Assembly: GCA_017459865.1 (NCBI GenBank)
Contig: JAFUCD010000002.1
Span: 62,001-126,000, forward strand
Reading direction: 5' to 3'
DNA: 64,000 bases
Origin: Oscillospiraceae bacterium
Lineage (GTDB): Bacteria > Bacillota_A > Clostridia > Oscillospirales > Oscillospiraceae
The notes beneath the pieces were generated by a model. It was given only the letters and a program-made list of their open reading frames with translations, was not told the DNA's origin and searched no databases. The translations under genes were made by a program, and so were the position numbers. How positions within the stretch are numbered: position 1 is the stretch's first letter; each line of letters begins with the position of its first letter. This document shows positions 41,710 through 50,301 of the stretch, one piece after another.

Positions 41710-43695
41710 TTAGTTGATTTTAAGTGTTTCCCAAAGCTCGTTCATGTAATCCATGGTCGCCTGCGGGAGCGAGCGGTAGGCGTATTGGTTGTACAGCTCC
41801 GAGAAATCGTCGATCTCGGGGTAGAGGATCGCGATGGCGTCCTCGCCCAGCTCCTCGATGTAGTCCGCGTTCTCATAGACGATGCGGTTCGGGGAGGCGT
41901 AATAGATGTACTCGGCGTTCGCCACGGCGGGTTCCTCGCTGAGCATATAGTTGATGAAGATCTCCGCCAGCTCCTGGTCCTGGCAGCCCTTCGGGATGCA
42001 CATGGCGTCGACGAAGTAGTTCGTCGGGTCGGGATAGTAGAACTGCAGATCCACGCTGTCCGCGGCGGCGTCGAGCATGATGAAGTAGTCGCCCGCGTAG
42101 TAGGCGGCGACAGCGGCCTCACCGGACTCCATCATGTTGTAGATCTCGTCCATGACGTAGCTCTTCACAAGCCCGTGCTGCTTCACGAGCGCGTCGAGCG
42201 CGGCGTCCCAGTCGGCGGTGTTCGACGTGTTCACATCGATCCCGGCGCGATACATCGCGGTGCCGAAGGCGTCGCGTGAGTTGTTGAACTGCAGGATGTT
42301 GCCCGCGTATTTCTCGTTCCACATCAGATCCCAGGTGCCGACATCGGCGGGGTCGACCTGATTCGCGTCATAGATGATGCCGACGATGCCGTAGGTGTAG
42401 GGCACGGAGTAGAGGTCGTCCGGGTCATAGTACAGGCCGCGGAAGCTCTCGTCGATGTACTCGTAATTCGGGATGTTCTCAAAATTCAGCGGGATGAGCA
42501 TGTCCTCCTGGATCATGCGGTCGATCATGTAGTCCGAGGGGATCACGACGTCATAGCTCACGGCGCCGCTCTTGAGCTTGGCATACATGTCCTCGTTCGA
42601 GGCATAGGTGTCATAGTTGACCTTCAGCGGCTGACCGTAGTTTTCCTCGTACCATTCCTCAAAGGCCTGGATCGTGTCGAGCGTGTCGTCCGCACCGTCG
42701 GAGATATATTCGCCCCAGTTGTACACGTTCAGCACGCGCGGGGGCGGGTGGCTGCCCGCGATGGCGATCACGGCGATGAGCACGCTCACGGCACCCATGA
42801 GTCCGGCGGCGATCTTCATGCCGCGCGCGTTGGAGTCCTGCGTCCGGCGCGGCTTCTTCGCCTGCTTCTGACTGCGCTTGGCCTGACGCGCCTCGCGGAT
42901 GCGGCGGCTGTCGTCCTCGTCGACAAGATTCGTGAGCACCAGCAGCGCCAGGATCGCAAAGAAGATCAGCGTCGCGAGGGCGTACATCTTCGGCGTGACG
43001 GTCTTTTTCGTCATGTTGTAGATGCGGATCGGCAGCGTCTGGAAGCCGTTGCCCTGCGTGAAGTAGCTGATCACAAAGTCGTCCAGCGACAGCGTGAAGG
43101 CCATCATCATGCCCGTGATCACGCCCGGCAGGATCTCCGGGATCTCCACGCGGAAGAACGCGCGCACCGGCGTGCAGCCGAGATCCATCGCGGCCTCCGG
43201 CAGGGAGGGGTCCATCTGCTGCAGCTTCGGCAACACCTGCAGAATGACGTACGGCAGGCAGAACGTGATGTGCGCGATGAGCATCGTCCAGAAGCTCAGA
43301 CTCGTCGCGAGCCCGAAGATCTGCCCCACGAACACGAACATGAGCATCAGCGAGATGCCCGTGATGATGTCCGGGTTCATCATGGGGATGTTCGTCACGG
43401 TGTCGAGCGCGGCGCGGATGTATTTTTTGCGCAGACGGTGGATGCCGACGGCGGCGGCCGTGCCCATCACAGTGGAGATGATCGAGGCGCAGACGGCGAG
43501 GATCAGCGTGTTTTCCAGCGCGCGCAGCGTCTCCGCGTCGCGAAACAGCTCCCTGTACCAGTGCAGCGAAAACTCCGAGAACACGCTCAGACTCTTTGCG
43601 CTGTTGAAGCTGAACACGAGCAGGATCGCGATCGGCGCGAACAGGAAAATGAAGATCAGGGCGGTGTAGATCTTGGCAGCGGGTCTCATTTTCAT
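41710..43695 (-). CDS. PotC-PotD fusion: polyamine ABC permease joined to substrate-binding protein, 661 aa
   Basis: Residues 1-262 are a PotC-type permease with about six membrane helices and the EAA loop EAAMDLGCTPVRAFFRVEIP (168-187). A basic linker (263-292, Lys/Arg/Gln-rich) follows, then one further helix (about 294-313) and a PotD-type spermidine/putrescine-binding domain (321-661) beginning RVLNVYNWGEYISDG. The odd extra helix would put the binding domain outside, tethered to the membrane, so no separate lipoprotein is needed. ATG 43695 is chosen because GGAGG is 9 nt upstream and it begins right after the potB stop; a GTG at 43704 would overlap potB. Same-direction, contiguous with potB and potA. 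Confidence 0.92.
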   Translation of the reverse strand: MKMRPAAKIYTALIFIFLFAPIAILLVFSFNSAKSLSVFSEFSLHWYRELFRDAETLRALENTLILAVCASIISTVMGTAAAVGIHRLRKKYIRAALDTVTNIPMMNPDIITGISLMLMFVFVGQIFGLATSLSFWTMLIAHITFCLPYVILQVLPKLQQMDPSLPEAAMDLGCTPVRAFFRVEIPEILPGVITGMMMAFTLSLDDFVISYFTQGNGFQTLPIRIYNMTKKTVTPKMYALATLIFFAILALLVLTNLVDEDDSRRIREARQAKRSQKQAKKPRRTQDSNARGMKIAAGLMGAVSVLIAVIAIAGSHPPPRVLNVYNWGEYISDGADDTLDTIQAFEEWYEENYGQPLKVNYDTYASNEDMYAKLKSGAVSYDVVIPSDYMIDRMIQEDMLIPLNFENIPNYEYIDESFRGLYYDPDDLYSVPYTYGIVGIIYDANQVDPADVGTWDLMWNEKYAGNILQFNNSRDAFGTAMYRAGIDVNTSNTADWDAALDALVKQHGLVKSYVMDEIYNMMESGEAAVAAYYAGDYFIMLDAAADSVDLQFYYPDPTNYFVDAMCIPKGCQDQELAEIFINYMLSEEPAVANAEYIYYASPNRIVYENADYIEELGEDAIAILYPEIDDFSELYNQYAYRSLPQATMDYMNELWETLKIN

Positions 43696-43696
43696 C

Positions 43697-44584
43697 TCAC
43701 ACACCTCCCTGGACGCGGCTGTCGGTAAAGCGCTTCATCAGCGCCATGGCGACGAGCAGGATGACCATCAGAATGAACGCGATCGCGGCGGCAAAGTGGA
43801 GGTTGTTGGCGACGTACTGTCCCTCGATGGCGTCGCCGATCAGGAAGAACTTGCCGTTGCCGAGCTTCTGGGAGATATAGAACGTGCTGATCGAGGGGAT
43901 GAGCACCATCGTCACGCCCGAGACCACGCCCGGCAGACTCAGCGGGAACACGACGCGCCGCAGCGTGGAGATGCTGTTGCATCCCAGATCGTGCGCCGCC
44001 TCCAGCAGGCGGTCGTCCATCTTTGCCATAATGGAATAGATCGGCAGGATCATGTAGGGCAGGTAGTCATAGACCATGCCGACCACGACGGCGCCCTCCG
44101 TGCCGATGATGTGCGCGCGTCCGAGCCCGAGTGCGTCGAAGAGGTTGTTCAGCAGACCTGTGTCCTGTAGGATCGTCATCCACGCGTAGGTGCGGATGAG
44201 GAAGTTCATCCACATCGGGATCATGATGAGCGTGATGATCATCTTCTGCGCGCGCGGGGCGGCGCGGGCGATGATGTAGGCGATCGGGTAGCCGATCACA
44301 AGACACACCACCGTGGAGATCACCGCGAGCTTCACCGAGCGCCAGAAGATGACCATGTAGGTGTGTACGGTCGTCTGCGTGCCGTCCTCGGCGGTCACGA
44401 CGGAGGTCGCGTTGAAGAACTTCGTGATGTTGTCGAAGGTGAAGTGCATGCTGTTGTCCGTGAACGCATAGTACGCCACGAACACCAGCGGGACGAGGAT
44501 GAACAGCGCCGCCCAGAGACTGTAGGGCGCAAGACTCATCTGCGTCACGAGAGAGCGGCGGTTTTCCCGCTTCGCGCCCCTCAT
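43697..44584 (-). CDS. potB: Polyamine ABC transporter permease PotB, 295 aa
   Basis: Integral membrane permease with six helices; ends of the core are [20 protein letters not shown] near the N-terminus and the EAA loop [20 protein letters not shown] before the last helices. Normal length. The start at 44584 overlaps the potA stop by 4 nt (ATGA). With PotC it forms the translocation path for spermidine/putrescine energised by PotA. Confidence 0.94.
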   Translation of the reverse strand: MRGAKRENRRSLVTQMSLAPYSLWAALFILVPLVFVAYYAFTDNSMHFTFDNITKFFNATSVVTAEDGTQTTVHTYMVIFWRSVKLAVISTVVCLVIGYPIAYIIARAAPRAQKMIITLIMIPMWMNFLIRTYAWMTILQDTGLLNNLFDALGLGRAHIIGTEGAVVVGMVYDYLPYMILPIYSIMAKMDDRLLEAAHDLGCNSISTLRRVVFPLSLPGVVSGVTMVLIPSISTFYISQKLGNGKFFLIGDAIEGQYVANNLHFAAAIAFILMVILLVAMALMKRFTDSRVQGGV

Positions 44585-45711
44585 TCGGCTTCCTCGCTTT
44601 CCGCGTCGGACAGTTCGTCCATTTCCATGGAGTAGGAGGAGTAGTCGCCGAACATGCCGGAGTATTCGCTCTTTTTCATGATGTGGATCGCGTCGGGCTC
44701 GATGTAAAGACCGATCTCGCTGCCCTCGGCGCAGAAGTCCGTGGTCTGGATCATCCACTTGAAGCCGCCGATGTCCACGATGATCTCATAGTGGACGCCC
44801 ATGAAGGTCACGCTCGTGACCGTGCCCTGCAGCATGCCCTTTTCCCGGGCGACGATGTCCACGTCCTCGGGACGGATGACGACGTCCACGGCCTCGTTTT
44901 TGCCGAAGCCCTTGTCCACGCACTCGAAGGTGTGCCCCGAAAACGTCACGCGGAAGTCCTCGCGCATGACGCCGTCGACGATGTTGCTCTCGCCGATGAA
45001 GTCCGCGACGAAGGCGTTTTGCGGCTCGTTGTAGATATCCGTCGGCGTGCCGATCTGCTGGATGCGGCCCTCGGACATGACGACGATCGTGTCGGACATG
45101 CTCAGCGCCTCCTCCTGGTCGTGCGTGACGAACACGAAGGTGATGCCGGTGGCCTTCTGGATGTTCTTCAGCTCCTGCTGCATGTCCTTGCGGAGCTTCA
45201 GGTCGAGCGCGCCGAGCGGCTCGTCGAGCAGCAGCACCTGCGGATGGCTCACCAGCGCGCGGGCGATGGCGACGCGCTGCTGCTGCCCGCCGGAGAGGCG
45301 CGTGACGTTGCGCTTTTCAAAGCCCGTGAGCTTCACGAGCCGGAGCATCTCGGTCACCTGCTTTTCGATCTCATCGCGCGGGACCTTCTTTTCCTTTAAG
45401 GGGAAGGCCACGTTGTCGAACACATTCAGGTGCGGGAACAGCGCGTAGCGCTGGAAGACGGTGTTCACGTTGCGCTTGTGCGCCGGGACGTCGTTGATGC
45501 GCTTGCCGAGGAAGATCACGTCGCCCTCGTCCGGCGTCTCAAAGCCCCCGATCAGCCGCAGCGTCGTGGTCTTGCCGCAGCCGGAGGGCCCCAGCAGCGT
45601 CAGAAACTCGTTGTCGTAAATGTACAGATGGATGTCGTCGAGCACCTTGTTCCCGTCGTAGGACTTGGAGATGTTCTTCAGCTCGATGATCTTCTTTCTT
45701 TCGTTTTCCAT
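44581..45711 (-). CDS. potA: Spermidine/putrescine ABC transporter ATP-binding protein PotA, 376 aa
   Basis: ABC ATPase: Walker A GPSGCGKT (41-48), Q-loop [10 protein letters not shown], signature LSGGQQQR, Walker [14 protein letters not shown]-loop VTHDQ; then a C-terminal TOBE/MOP-like regulatory domain (about 245-350). The last 25 residues are acidic ([18 protein letters not shown]), an addition beyond the usual end. The start ATG 45711 has GGAAGGATGG upstream; the first gene of the potA-potB-potCD operon. It is preceded by a long leader ending in an intrinsic terminator 35 nt upstream, so expression is probably set by attenuation. Confidence 0.95.
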   Translation of the reverse strand: MENERKKIIELKNISKSYDGNKVLDDIHLYIYDNEFLTLLGPSGCGKTTTLRLIGGFETPDEGDVIFLGKRINDVPAHKRNVNTVFQRYALFPHLNVFDNVAFPLKEKKVPRDEIEKQVTEMLRLVKLTGFEKRNVTRLSGGQQQRVAIARALVSHPQVLLLDEPLGALDLKLRKDMQQELKNIQKATGITFVFVTHDQEEALSMSDTIVVMSEGRIQQIGTPTDIYNEPQNAFVADFIGESNIVDGVMREDFRVTFSGHTFECVDKGFGKNEAVDVVIRPEDVDIVAREKGMLQGTVTSVTFMGVHYEIIVDIGGFKWMIQTTDFCAEGSEIGLYIEPDAIHIMKKSEYSGMFGDYSSYSMEMDELSDAESEEAE

Positions 45712-45745
45712 GTTCCATCCTTCCCGCGCGGCCTGTTGGAGCAAC

Positions 45746-45792
45746 AAAAAAAGCAAGCTCTCCGACGGCGGGTCCGCGCGTCAGAAGCTTGC
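45746..45792 (-). terminator. Intrinsic terminator in the potABCD leader, with a competing helix
   Basis: Minus strand: GCAAGCT (45792-45786) pairs with AGCTTGC (45759-45753), extended by TGACG/CGTCG after small internal loops, followed by seven T (45752-45746). Six-base GGCGGG (45806-45801) just upstream can instead pair with CCCGCC (45772-45767) in the terminator loop; that helix encloses the left arm, so the two structures exclude each other. Confidence 0.82.
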
Positions 45793-46290
45793 ACAATCAG
45801 CCCGCCCCATGCCGGATATGCCGACACAGGGAGGTGGGATATTCCTTGTCATTTGAAGAGTCTATAAGGTAGCCGTCGATGAGTCGGAATGCGCAGATGA
45901 CGCCGCAGATTTTTCGGCAGACAATGCGAAAAGCGCAGGAAATACTTTGTGTATTTCCGAGCATTTTCGCGAAGTATGCCGGAAAAGATGCAAGTCAGAT
46001 GTGTGTTCCGATCTCGTCGATGGTTACCCAAAAGCAAAGAACACTTTTACTACTCTTATTGACATTTCACAAGTTCGCGGGCGCGACCCGCAGCGGTTTA
46101 TAGTTACCAACTTATAAAACTTGAGCTTTTAACTCCATCAATAAGGCAACAGAAGTTGCCACCGCGCTTTTGCGGTATTCGGCATTCGACCCGGCTGTCC
46201 GTGTGGCCTTGGCTCGTCCGAGGGGGCGAGCGGTCGCATCTTGCTTCGGAAGACTCTAAATGAAACAGAGCGGTATTTTCCAATTGAGAC
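45753..46290 (-). ncRNA. Long structured 5' leader of potABCD, candidate riboswitch or attenuator RNA
   Basis: About 540 nt from the predicted start near 46290 to the terminator before potA, without a substantial ORF. On the minus strand there is a three-way junction closed by CGACC/GGGTCG (46236-46232 and 46192-46187) containing GCTCG/CGAGC (46231-46212); ACCGC/GCGGT; GGCAAC-TTCT-GTTGCC (near 46160-46145); GCGGG/CCCGC (near 46092-46076); and GGAAATAC-ACAAA-GTATTTCC (45958-45938). A 23-codon frame at 45852-45781, containing PPP, stops at the terminator's left arm but lacks a visible ribosome binding site. I do not recognise a known riboswitch class. An independent small RNA in the upstream half is an alternative. 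Confidence 0.55.
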
Positions 46291-46295
46291 GGTTT

Positions 46296-46324
46296 ATTTT
46301 AGCAAAGTTCGACAGCGATGTCAA
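46296..46324 (-). promoter_or_regulatory. Near-consensus promoter of the potABCD leader
   Basis: Minus strand TTGACA (46319-46324), exactly 17-bp spacer, TAAAAT (46296-46301). It is 585 nt from the potA start codon and points toward it. Confidence 0.85.
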
Positions 46325-46407
46325 TCTCCTTTCCATAAAAAAGCTTGCAAACAATTTTTTTGTCGGCGCCGCGCTTCCGGTTTTTTGCGCCGATCGCGGA
46401 AAACCCA

Positions 46408-46436
46408 TTGCCAAAACCCGCAAGATTGGTTAAAAT
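46408..46436 (+). promoter_or_regulatory. Promoter of hprK
   Basis: TTGCCA (46408-46413), 17-bp spacer, TAAAAT (46431-46436), 50 nt before the start codon and divergent from the potABCD leader promoter. Confidence 0.75.
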
Positions 46437-46486
46437 AGACCCGATCACAGCCGCGCGGCAGCGCGCGGCGAAAGGAGAGCTGTGCA

Positions 46487-47428
46487 ATGGCTGCTGCGTA
46501 TTCCGTGCCGCTGAAGACCGTCGTGGCGGAGCAGGGACTCACGATCCTGCGCAAGTGCGGCGATTATGATACCCAGCTGCTCACGACCGCTGACGTCAAC
46601 CGTCCGGGACTGCAGCTGGCAGGCTTTTATAACTATTTCGATCCCCGCCGCCTGCAGATCATCGGGCGCGTGGAGAGCACCTATCTCGAGACCTTCAGCG
46701 CCGAGCAGCGGATGAAGATGTTCGAGGAATTCATGCGCTATCCGATCGCGGGCGTGGTCGTCTGCCATGGTATGGATCCGTTTCCGGAGTGCATGGAGAT
46801 GGCGGAAAAATATGACCGCAATGTGTTCCTCACGCGTGAGGACACCTCCGCGTTCATGGCGCGCACGATCGCCTCGCTCACGGCGTATCTTGCCCCGCGC
46901 ATCACGCGCCACGGCGTGCTCGTGGAGGTCTTCGGCGAGGGGCTGCTGATCCTCGGCGATTCCGGCGTCGGCAAGAGCGAAACGGCGCTCGAGCTCATCA
47001 AGCGCGGGCACCGGCTCGTCGCGGACGACGCCGTGGAGATCAAGCGCACGCAGCGCAATCTGCTCATCGGCTCCGCGCCGGAGCTCATACGCTATTACAT
47101 GGAGCTGCGCGGCATCGGCGTCATCAACGCGCGCCAGATCTACGGCGTCGGCGCGGTGAAGCCCGAAAACCGCATCGACCTCGTCGTGAACATGGAACCG
47201 TGGGAGGACGGCAAGGCGTATGATCGTCTGGGGCTCAGCACCGAGACGACCGAGATCCTCGGTGTGACGCTCCCGATGGTGACGATCCCGGTGCGCCCGG
47301 GGCGCAACCTCGCCGTGATCATGGAGCTCGCCGCGATGAACAACCGCCAGAAAAACATGGGCTACAACGCCGCCGAGGCGCTCGCAGCCGAGCATGACAG
47401 GAATATCGATCTTGGAATCAATTTTTAA
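46487..47428 (+). CDS. hprK: HPr kinase/phosphorylase, 313 aa
   Basis: Phosphorylates HPr on Ser46 and reverses this, the switch of carbon catabolite control in Firmicutes. N-terminal domain 1-135; the kinase part has RHGVLVEVFGEGLLILGDSG with Walker A GDSGVGKS (157-164), then GHRLVADDAVEI, and the HprK signature ELRGIGVINARQIYGVGAVK. Standard length. AAAGGAG (46471-46477) precedes ATG. It starts a run hprK-murB-rapZ-yvcK-whiA-dnaE shared by many Clostridia. Confidence 0.96.
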   Translation: MAAAYSVPLKTVVAEQGLTILRKCGDYDTQLLTTADVNRPGLQLAGFYNYFDPRRLQIIGRVESTYLETFSAEQRMKMFEEFMRYPIAGVVVCHGMDPFPECMEMAEKYDRNVFLTREDTSAFMARTIASLTAYLAPRITRHGVLVEVFGEGLLILGDSGVGKSETALELIKRGHRLVADDAVEIKRTQRNLLIGSAPELIRYYMELRGIGVINARQIYGVGAVKPENRIDLVVNMEPWEDGKAYDRLGLSTETTEILGVTLPMVTIPVRPGRNLAVIMELAAMNNRQKNMGYNAAEALAAEHDRNIDLGINF

Positions 47429-47437
47429 GGAGCGATT

Positions 47438-48352
47438 ATGACGAATCTTGACCGTATCATCCGTGACCTGCGCGCGGTCCTGCCGCAGCTCACGATTTTG
47501 GAAAACGAACCGATGAAGGCGCATTGCTCGTTTCGCATCGGCGGACCGGTGCGCGCCATGGTGCAGCCGACCTCCGCTGAGGAGGCCGCGGCCGTCTGCC
47601 GCCTGCTGCGGGAAAACGACGTCACGCCGCTCATCATCGGCAACGGCACGAACCTGCTCGTGACGGATTCTCCGCTGGATCGCGTCGCCGTCCAGTTTGG
47701 CGAGAAGATGTCCGCCATCGAGCGCGTGGGAGAGGACAGCCTCCGCGCCCAATGCGGCGTCACGCTCGCGCGCCTCGCCGCGGCGGCGCAGAGCTTCGGC
47801 CTTGGCGGCATGGAGTTTGCCCACGGCATCCCCGGCTCGCTCGGCGGCGGCGTCTCGATGGACGCGGGCGCCTACGGCGGCGAGATAAAGGACGTCGTCG
47901 TCTCCACACGCTGCCTCACCCCCGAGGGCGAGCTGCGCGAGATCGTCGGCGCGGAGCACGATTTCCGCTACCGCCACAGCGTCTTTTCCGACACGGACAG
48001 CATCATCCTCGACAGCACCGTGCGGCTCGTGCCCGGCGACAAGGACGCCATTTTCGCGCGCATGATGGAGCTGCGTGAAAAGCGCCGCAACAGCCAGCCG
48101 CTGGATATGCCGAGCGCCGGCAGCACCTTCAAGCGCCCGGTCGGCGGCTATGCCGCCGCGCTGATCGATCAGGCGGGGCTGAAGGGCTATGCCATCGGCG
48201 GCGCACAGGTGTCTGAAAAGCACGCGGGCTTCGTCATCAACCGCGGCGGCGCGACGTTCGACGACGTCATGCGCCTGATCGATCACATCCGCAGCGAAGT
48301 GCTGCGCACCAGCGGGATCGAGCTGGAGACCGAGGTCAAGATCATCAGATAA
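47438..48352 (+). CDS. murB: UDP-N-acetylenolpyruvoylglucosamine reductase MurB, 304 aa
   Basis: FAD enzyme that makes UDP-MurNAc for peptidoglycan. FAD-binding part: HCSFRIGGPVRAMVQP, LIIGNGTNLLVTD, and GMEFAHGIPGSLGGGVSMDA; catalytic Ser lies in the SAGSTFKRP motif; the end block is GFVINRGGATFDDVMRLIDH. This is the type IIa form common in Firmicutes. AAGGAG is 7 nt before ATG, 9 nt after hprK. A dispersed-repeat-like element follows before rapZ. Confidence 0.96.
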   Translation: MTNLDRIIRDLRAVLPQLTILENEPMKAHCSFRIGGPVRAMVQPTSAEEAAAVCRLLRENDVTPLIIGNGTNLLVTDSPLDRVAVQFGEKMSAIERVGEDSLRAQCGVTLARLAAAAQSFGLGGMEFAHGIPGSLGGGVSMDAGAYGGEIKDVVVSTRCLTPEGELREIVGAEHDFRYRHSVFSDTDSIILDSTVRLVPGDKDAIFARMMELREKRRNSQPLDMPSAGSTFKRPVGGYAAALIDQAGLKGYAIGGAQVSEKHAGFVINRGGATFDDVMRLIDHIRSEVLRTSGIELETEVKIIR

Positions 48353-48353
48353 G

Positions 48354-48415
48354 GATGCCCTCATCCGTCACGGCTGACGCCGTGCCACCTTCCCCCAAGA
48401 GTGGAGGAAGGCAAT
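48354..48415. repeat. Dispersed-repeat-like element with two hairpins between murB and rapZ
   Basis: CTCATCCGTCACGGCTGACG and on: CACGGC-TGAC-GCCGTG (48369-48384) then CCTTCC (48388-48393) pairing with GGAAGG (48406-48411). From memory, near-identical CATCCGTCACGGC...GCCGTGCCACCTTCCCC elements are scattered in intergenic gaps of Oscillospiraceae genomes. Only one copy is in this window. Confidence 0.65.
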
Positions 48416-48431
48416 AAGGAAAGGATTGCAA

Positions 48432-49289
48432 ATGGACTTTCTCATCATCTCCGGGCTTTCCGGCGCGGGCAAGACCCGGGCGGCGGATGTGCTGGAGGAT
48501 CTGGATTTTTACTGCGTGGACAACATGCCCACGGCGCTGCTGACGAAGTTTGCCGAGCTCTGTCTCGCCACGCGCGGGCGGTATGAGCGCGTCGCGCTCG
48601 TGACGGACGTGCGCGGACAGGAGAGCTTCACGGAGCTGTTCGCCGCGCTCGATGAGCTGCGGAAAATGGGCGTTGCGTATCGCATCCTCTTCGTCGAGGC
48701 GTCGGACGCCACGATCATCAAGCGCTATAAGGAGACGCGCCGTCCGCACCCGCTTGCGGCGGAGGCGGGCTCCATCCAGGGAGCGGTGGAGCTGGAAAAG
48801 CGGCTCCTGTCGCCGATGCGCGACGCGGCGGACTACATTTTGAACACCACCGGGCTCACGCTCTCGATGCTGCAAAACCGCATCCGCGGCTTTTTCGAGG
48901 GGCAGCGCCGGCGCGATCTGCTGGTGAGCGTGGAGTCGTTCGGCTTCAAGTACGGCATCCCGATGGACGCCGACATGGTGCTGGACGTGCGCTTCCTGCC
49001 GAATCCGTTTTATGTGGAGGAGCTGCGCCCCCAGACGGGCATGGACGCGCCCGTGCGCGACTATGTGCTCGGAAGCGACACGGCGCAGGATTTTCTGGAC
49101 CGGCTCTGCGGCATGATCGATTTTCTGCTGCCGCAGTACGCCGAGGAGGGGCGTTATGGCCTCACGATCGCCGTCGGCTGCACAGGCGGCAGACACCGCA
49201 GCGTCGCGGTCGCCAAGGCGCTGGCGGATCATCTGAGTGAAATGGGGGAGGATGTGCAGTTCTCCAATCGCGATCTGGAAAAGAGTTGA
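48432..49289 (+). CDS. rapZ: RNase adapter / nucleotide-binding protein RapZ (YvcJ), 285 aa
   Basis: P-loop protein; Walker A GLSGAGKT (8-15), then VLEDLDFYCVDNMPTALLTK, Walker B region RILFVEASDATIIKRYKETR and the C-terminal IAVGCTGGRHRSVAVAKALA. In E. coli RapZ directs small RNA GlmZ to RNase E; in Firmicutes (YvcJ) the role is less clear. ATG 48432 with GGAAAGGA upstream. It is fixed next to yvcK and whiA across Firmicutes, as here, and its stop overlaps the possible yvcK TTG start. Confidence 0.95.
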   Translation: MDFLIISGLSGAGKTRAADVLEDLDFYCVDNMPTALLTKFAELCLATRGRYERVALVTDVRGQESFTELFAALDELRKMGVAYRILFVEASDATIIKRYKETRRPHPLAAEAGSIQGAVELEKRLLSPMRDAADYILNTTGLTLSMLQNRIRGFFEGQRRRDLLVSVESFGFKYGIPMDADMVLDVRFLPNPFYVEELRPQTGMDAPVRDYVLGSDTAQDFLDRLCGMIDFLLPQYAEEGRYGLTIAVGCTGGRHRSVAVAKALADHLSEMGEDVQFSNRDLEKS

Positions 49290-50296
49290 TACCATTGAAA
49301 GAAACCAAGGAACTATCTCAGCCGCGTGTCGTAGCGATCGGCGGCGGCACCGGCCTTTCGACCATGCTGCGGGGCCTGAAGCGCTTTACCTCCCGCATCA
49401 CCGCCATCGTCACCGTCGCGGATGACGGCGGCGGCTCGGGCGTGCTGCGCCAGGAGCTCGGCATGCTCCCGCCGGGCGACATCCGCAACTGCATTTGCGC
49501 GCTCGCGAACGTCGAGCCCACGATGGATGAGCTCATGCGCTATCGCTTCTCCGAGGGCCGTCTCGCCGGGCAGAGCATGGGCAATCTCATGCTCGCCGCG
49601 CTCAATGGCATCTACGGCAGCTTCGAGGAGGCCGTGCGCCGCATGAGTGAGGCCTTCGCCATCACCGGGCGCGTCCTGCCCGTGACGACGGAGAACGTGC
49701 GCCTCATGGCGGAGTTCGACGACGGCTCCACCGTGATCGGCGAATCGAAGATCGCCGGCGTGAAGAAGGACACCGATCAGCGCATCCGCCGCGTGCAGCT
49801 CCTGCCGGAGCGTCCCGCCGCGGTGCCCGCCGTGCTCGAGGCCATCGAGGAGGCGGACTTCATCATCATCGGTCCCGGCAGCCTCTATACGAGCATCATG
49901 CCGAACCTGATCACCGAGGGCGTCGCGCAGGCGATCGCAAAGTCCTCCGCCGTGAAGCTCTATATCATGAACGTTATGACGCAGGACGGCGAGACCGAGG
50001 GCTACACCGAGGTCGACCACGTCCGCGCCCTGTTTGAAAACTCCGGCGAGCGCCTGTTCGATCTGAGTCTCTCCAACAACATGCCGTTCCCGGAGGAGAT
50101 CCTCGCCGCCTACGCCGCCGAGGGCGCGGAGCCGGTGAAGCAATGCCCAGAGGAGCTGCGGGCCATGGGCGTGACGCCGCACTATGCGCCGCTCGCGCGC
50201 GTGTCCGGCGGGCTCGTGCGCCACAATCCCGACGCCCTTGCCAGAGAGGCGCTCTGGCTTTACCGCGCCTACGCGCAGACGCAGATCTACGGGTAA
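49286..50296 (+). CDS. yvcK: YvcK/GlmR family protein (uridylyl-sugar binding, cell-wall regulator), 336 aa
   Basis: CofD-like Rossmann fold: VVAIGGGTGLSTMLRGLKRF, TAIVTVADDGGGSGVLRQEL, GMLPPGDIRNCICALA and NLMLAALNGIYGSFEEA. In B. subtilis YvcK (GlmR) steers carbon to peptidoglycan precursors through GlmS. The start used is TTG 49286, overlapping the rapZ stop; TTG 49295 is an equally good alternative because the purine-rich GGAAAAGAG ends 9 nt before it. Both begin a short tail before the conserved glycine loop. Lies between rapZ and whiA as in most Firmicutes. Confidence 0.94.
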   Translation: MIPLKETKELSQPRVVAIGGGTGLSTMLRGLKRFTSRITAIVTVADDGGGSGVLRQELGMLPPGDIRNCICALANVEPTMDELMRYRFSEGRLAGQSMGNLMLAALNGIYGSFEEAVRRMSEAFAITGRVLPVTTENVRLMAEFDDGSTVIGESKIAGVKKDTDQRIRRVQLLPERPAAVPAVLEAIEEADFIIIGPGSLYTSIMPNLITEGVAQAIAKSSAVKLYIMNVMTQDGETEGYTEVDHVRALFENSGERLFDLSLSNNMPFPEEILAAYAAEGAEPVKQCPEELRAMGVTPHYAPLARVSGGLVRHNPDALAREALWLYRAYAQTQIYG

Positions 50297-50301
50297 GAAC
50301 G

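Noticed and set aside
45849..46103. Short frames of 60-75 codons in the potABCD leader on both strands
   Set aside because: No ribosome binding sites and they cross the predicted RNA hairpins. Only the 23-codon PPP frame is kept, as a hypothesis.
46141..46290. T-box, SAM, tmRNA or SRP RNA in the upstream half of the pot leader
   Set aside because: I looked for their signature sequences (GGTGGNACCGCG, K-turn SAM core, tmRNA ends, GGAAG SRP loop) and did not find them. 6S RNA cannot be excluded by eye.
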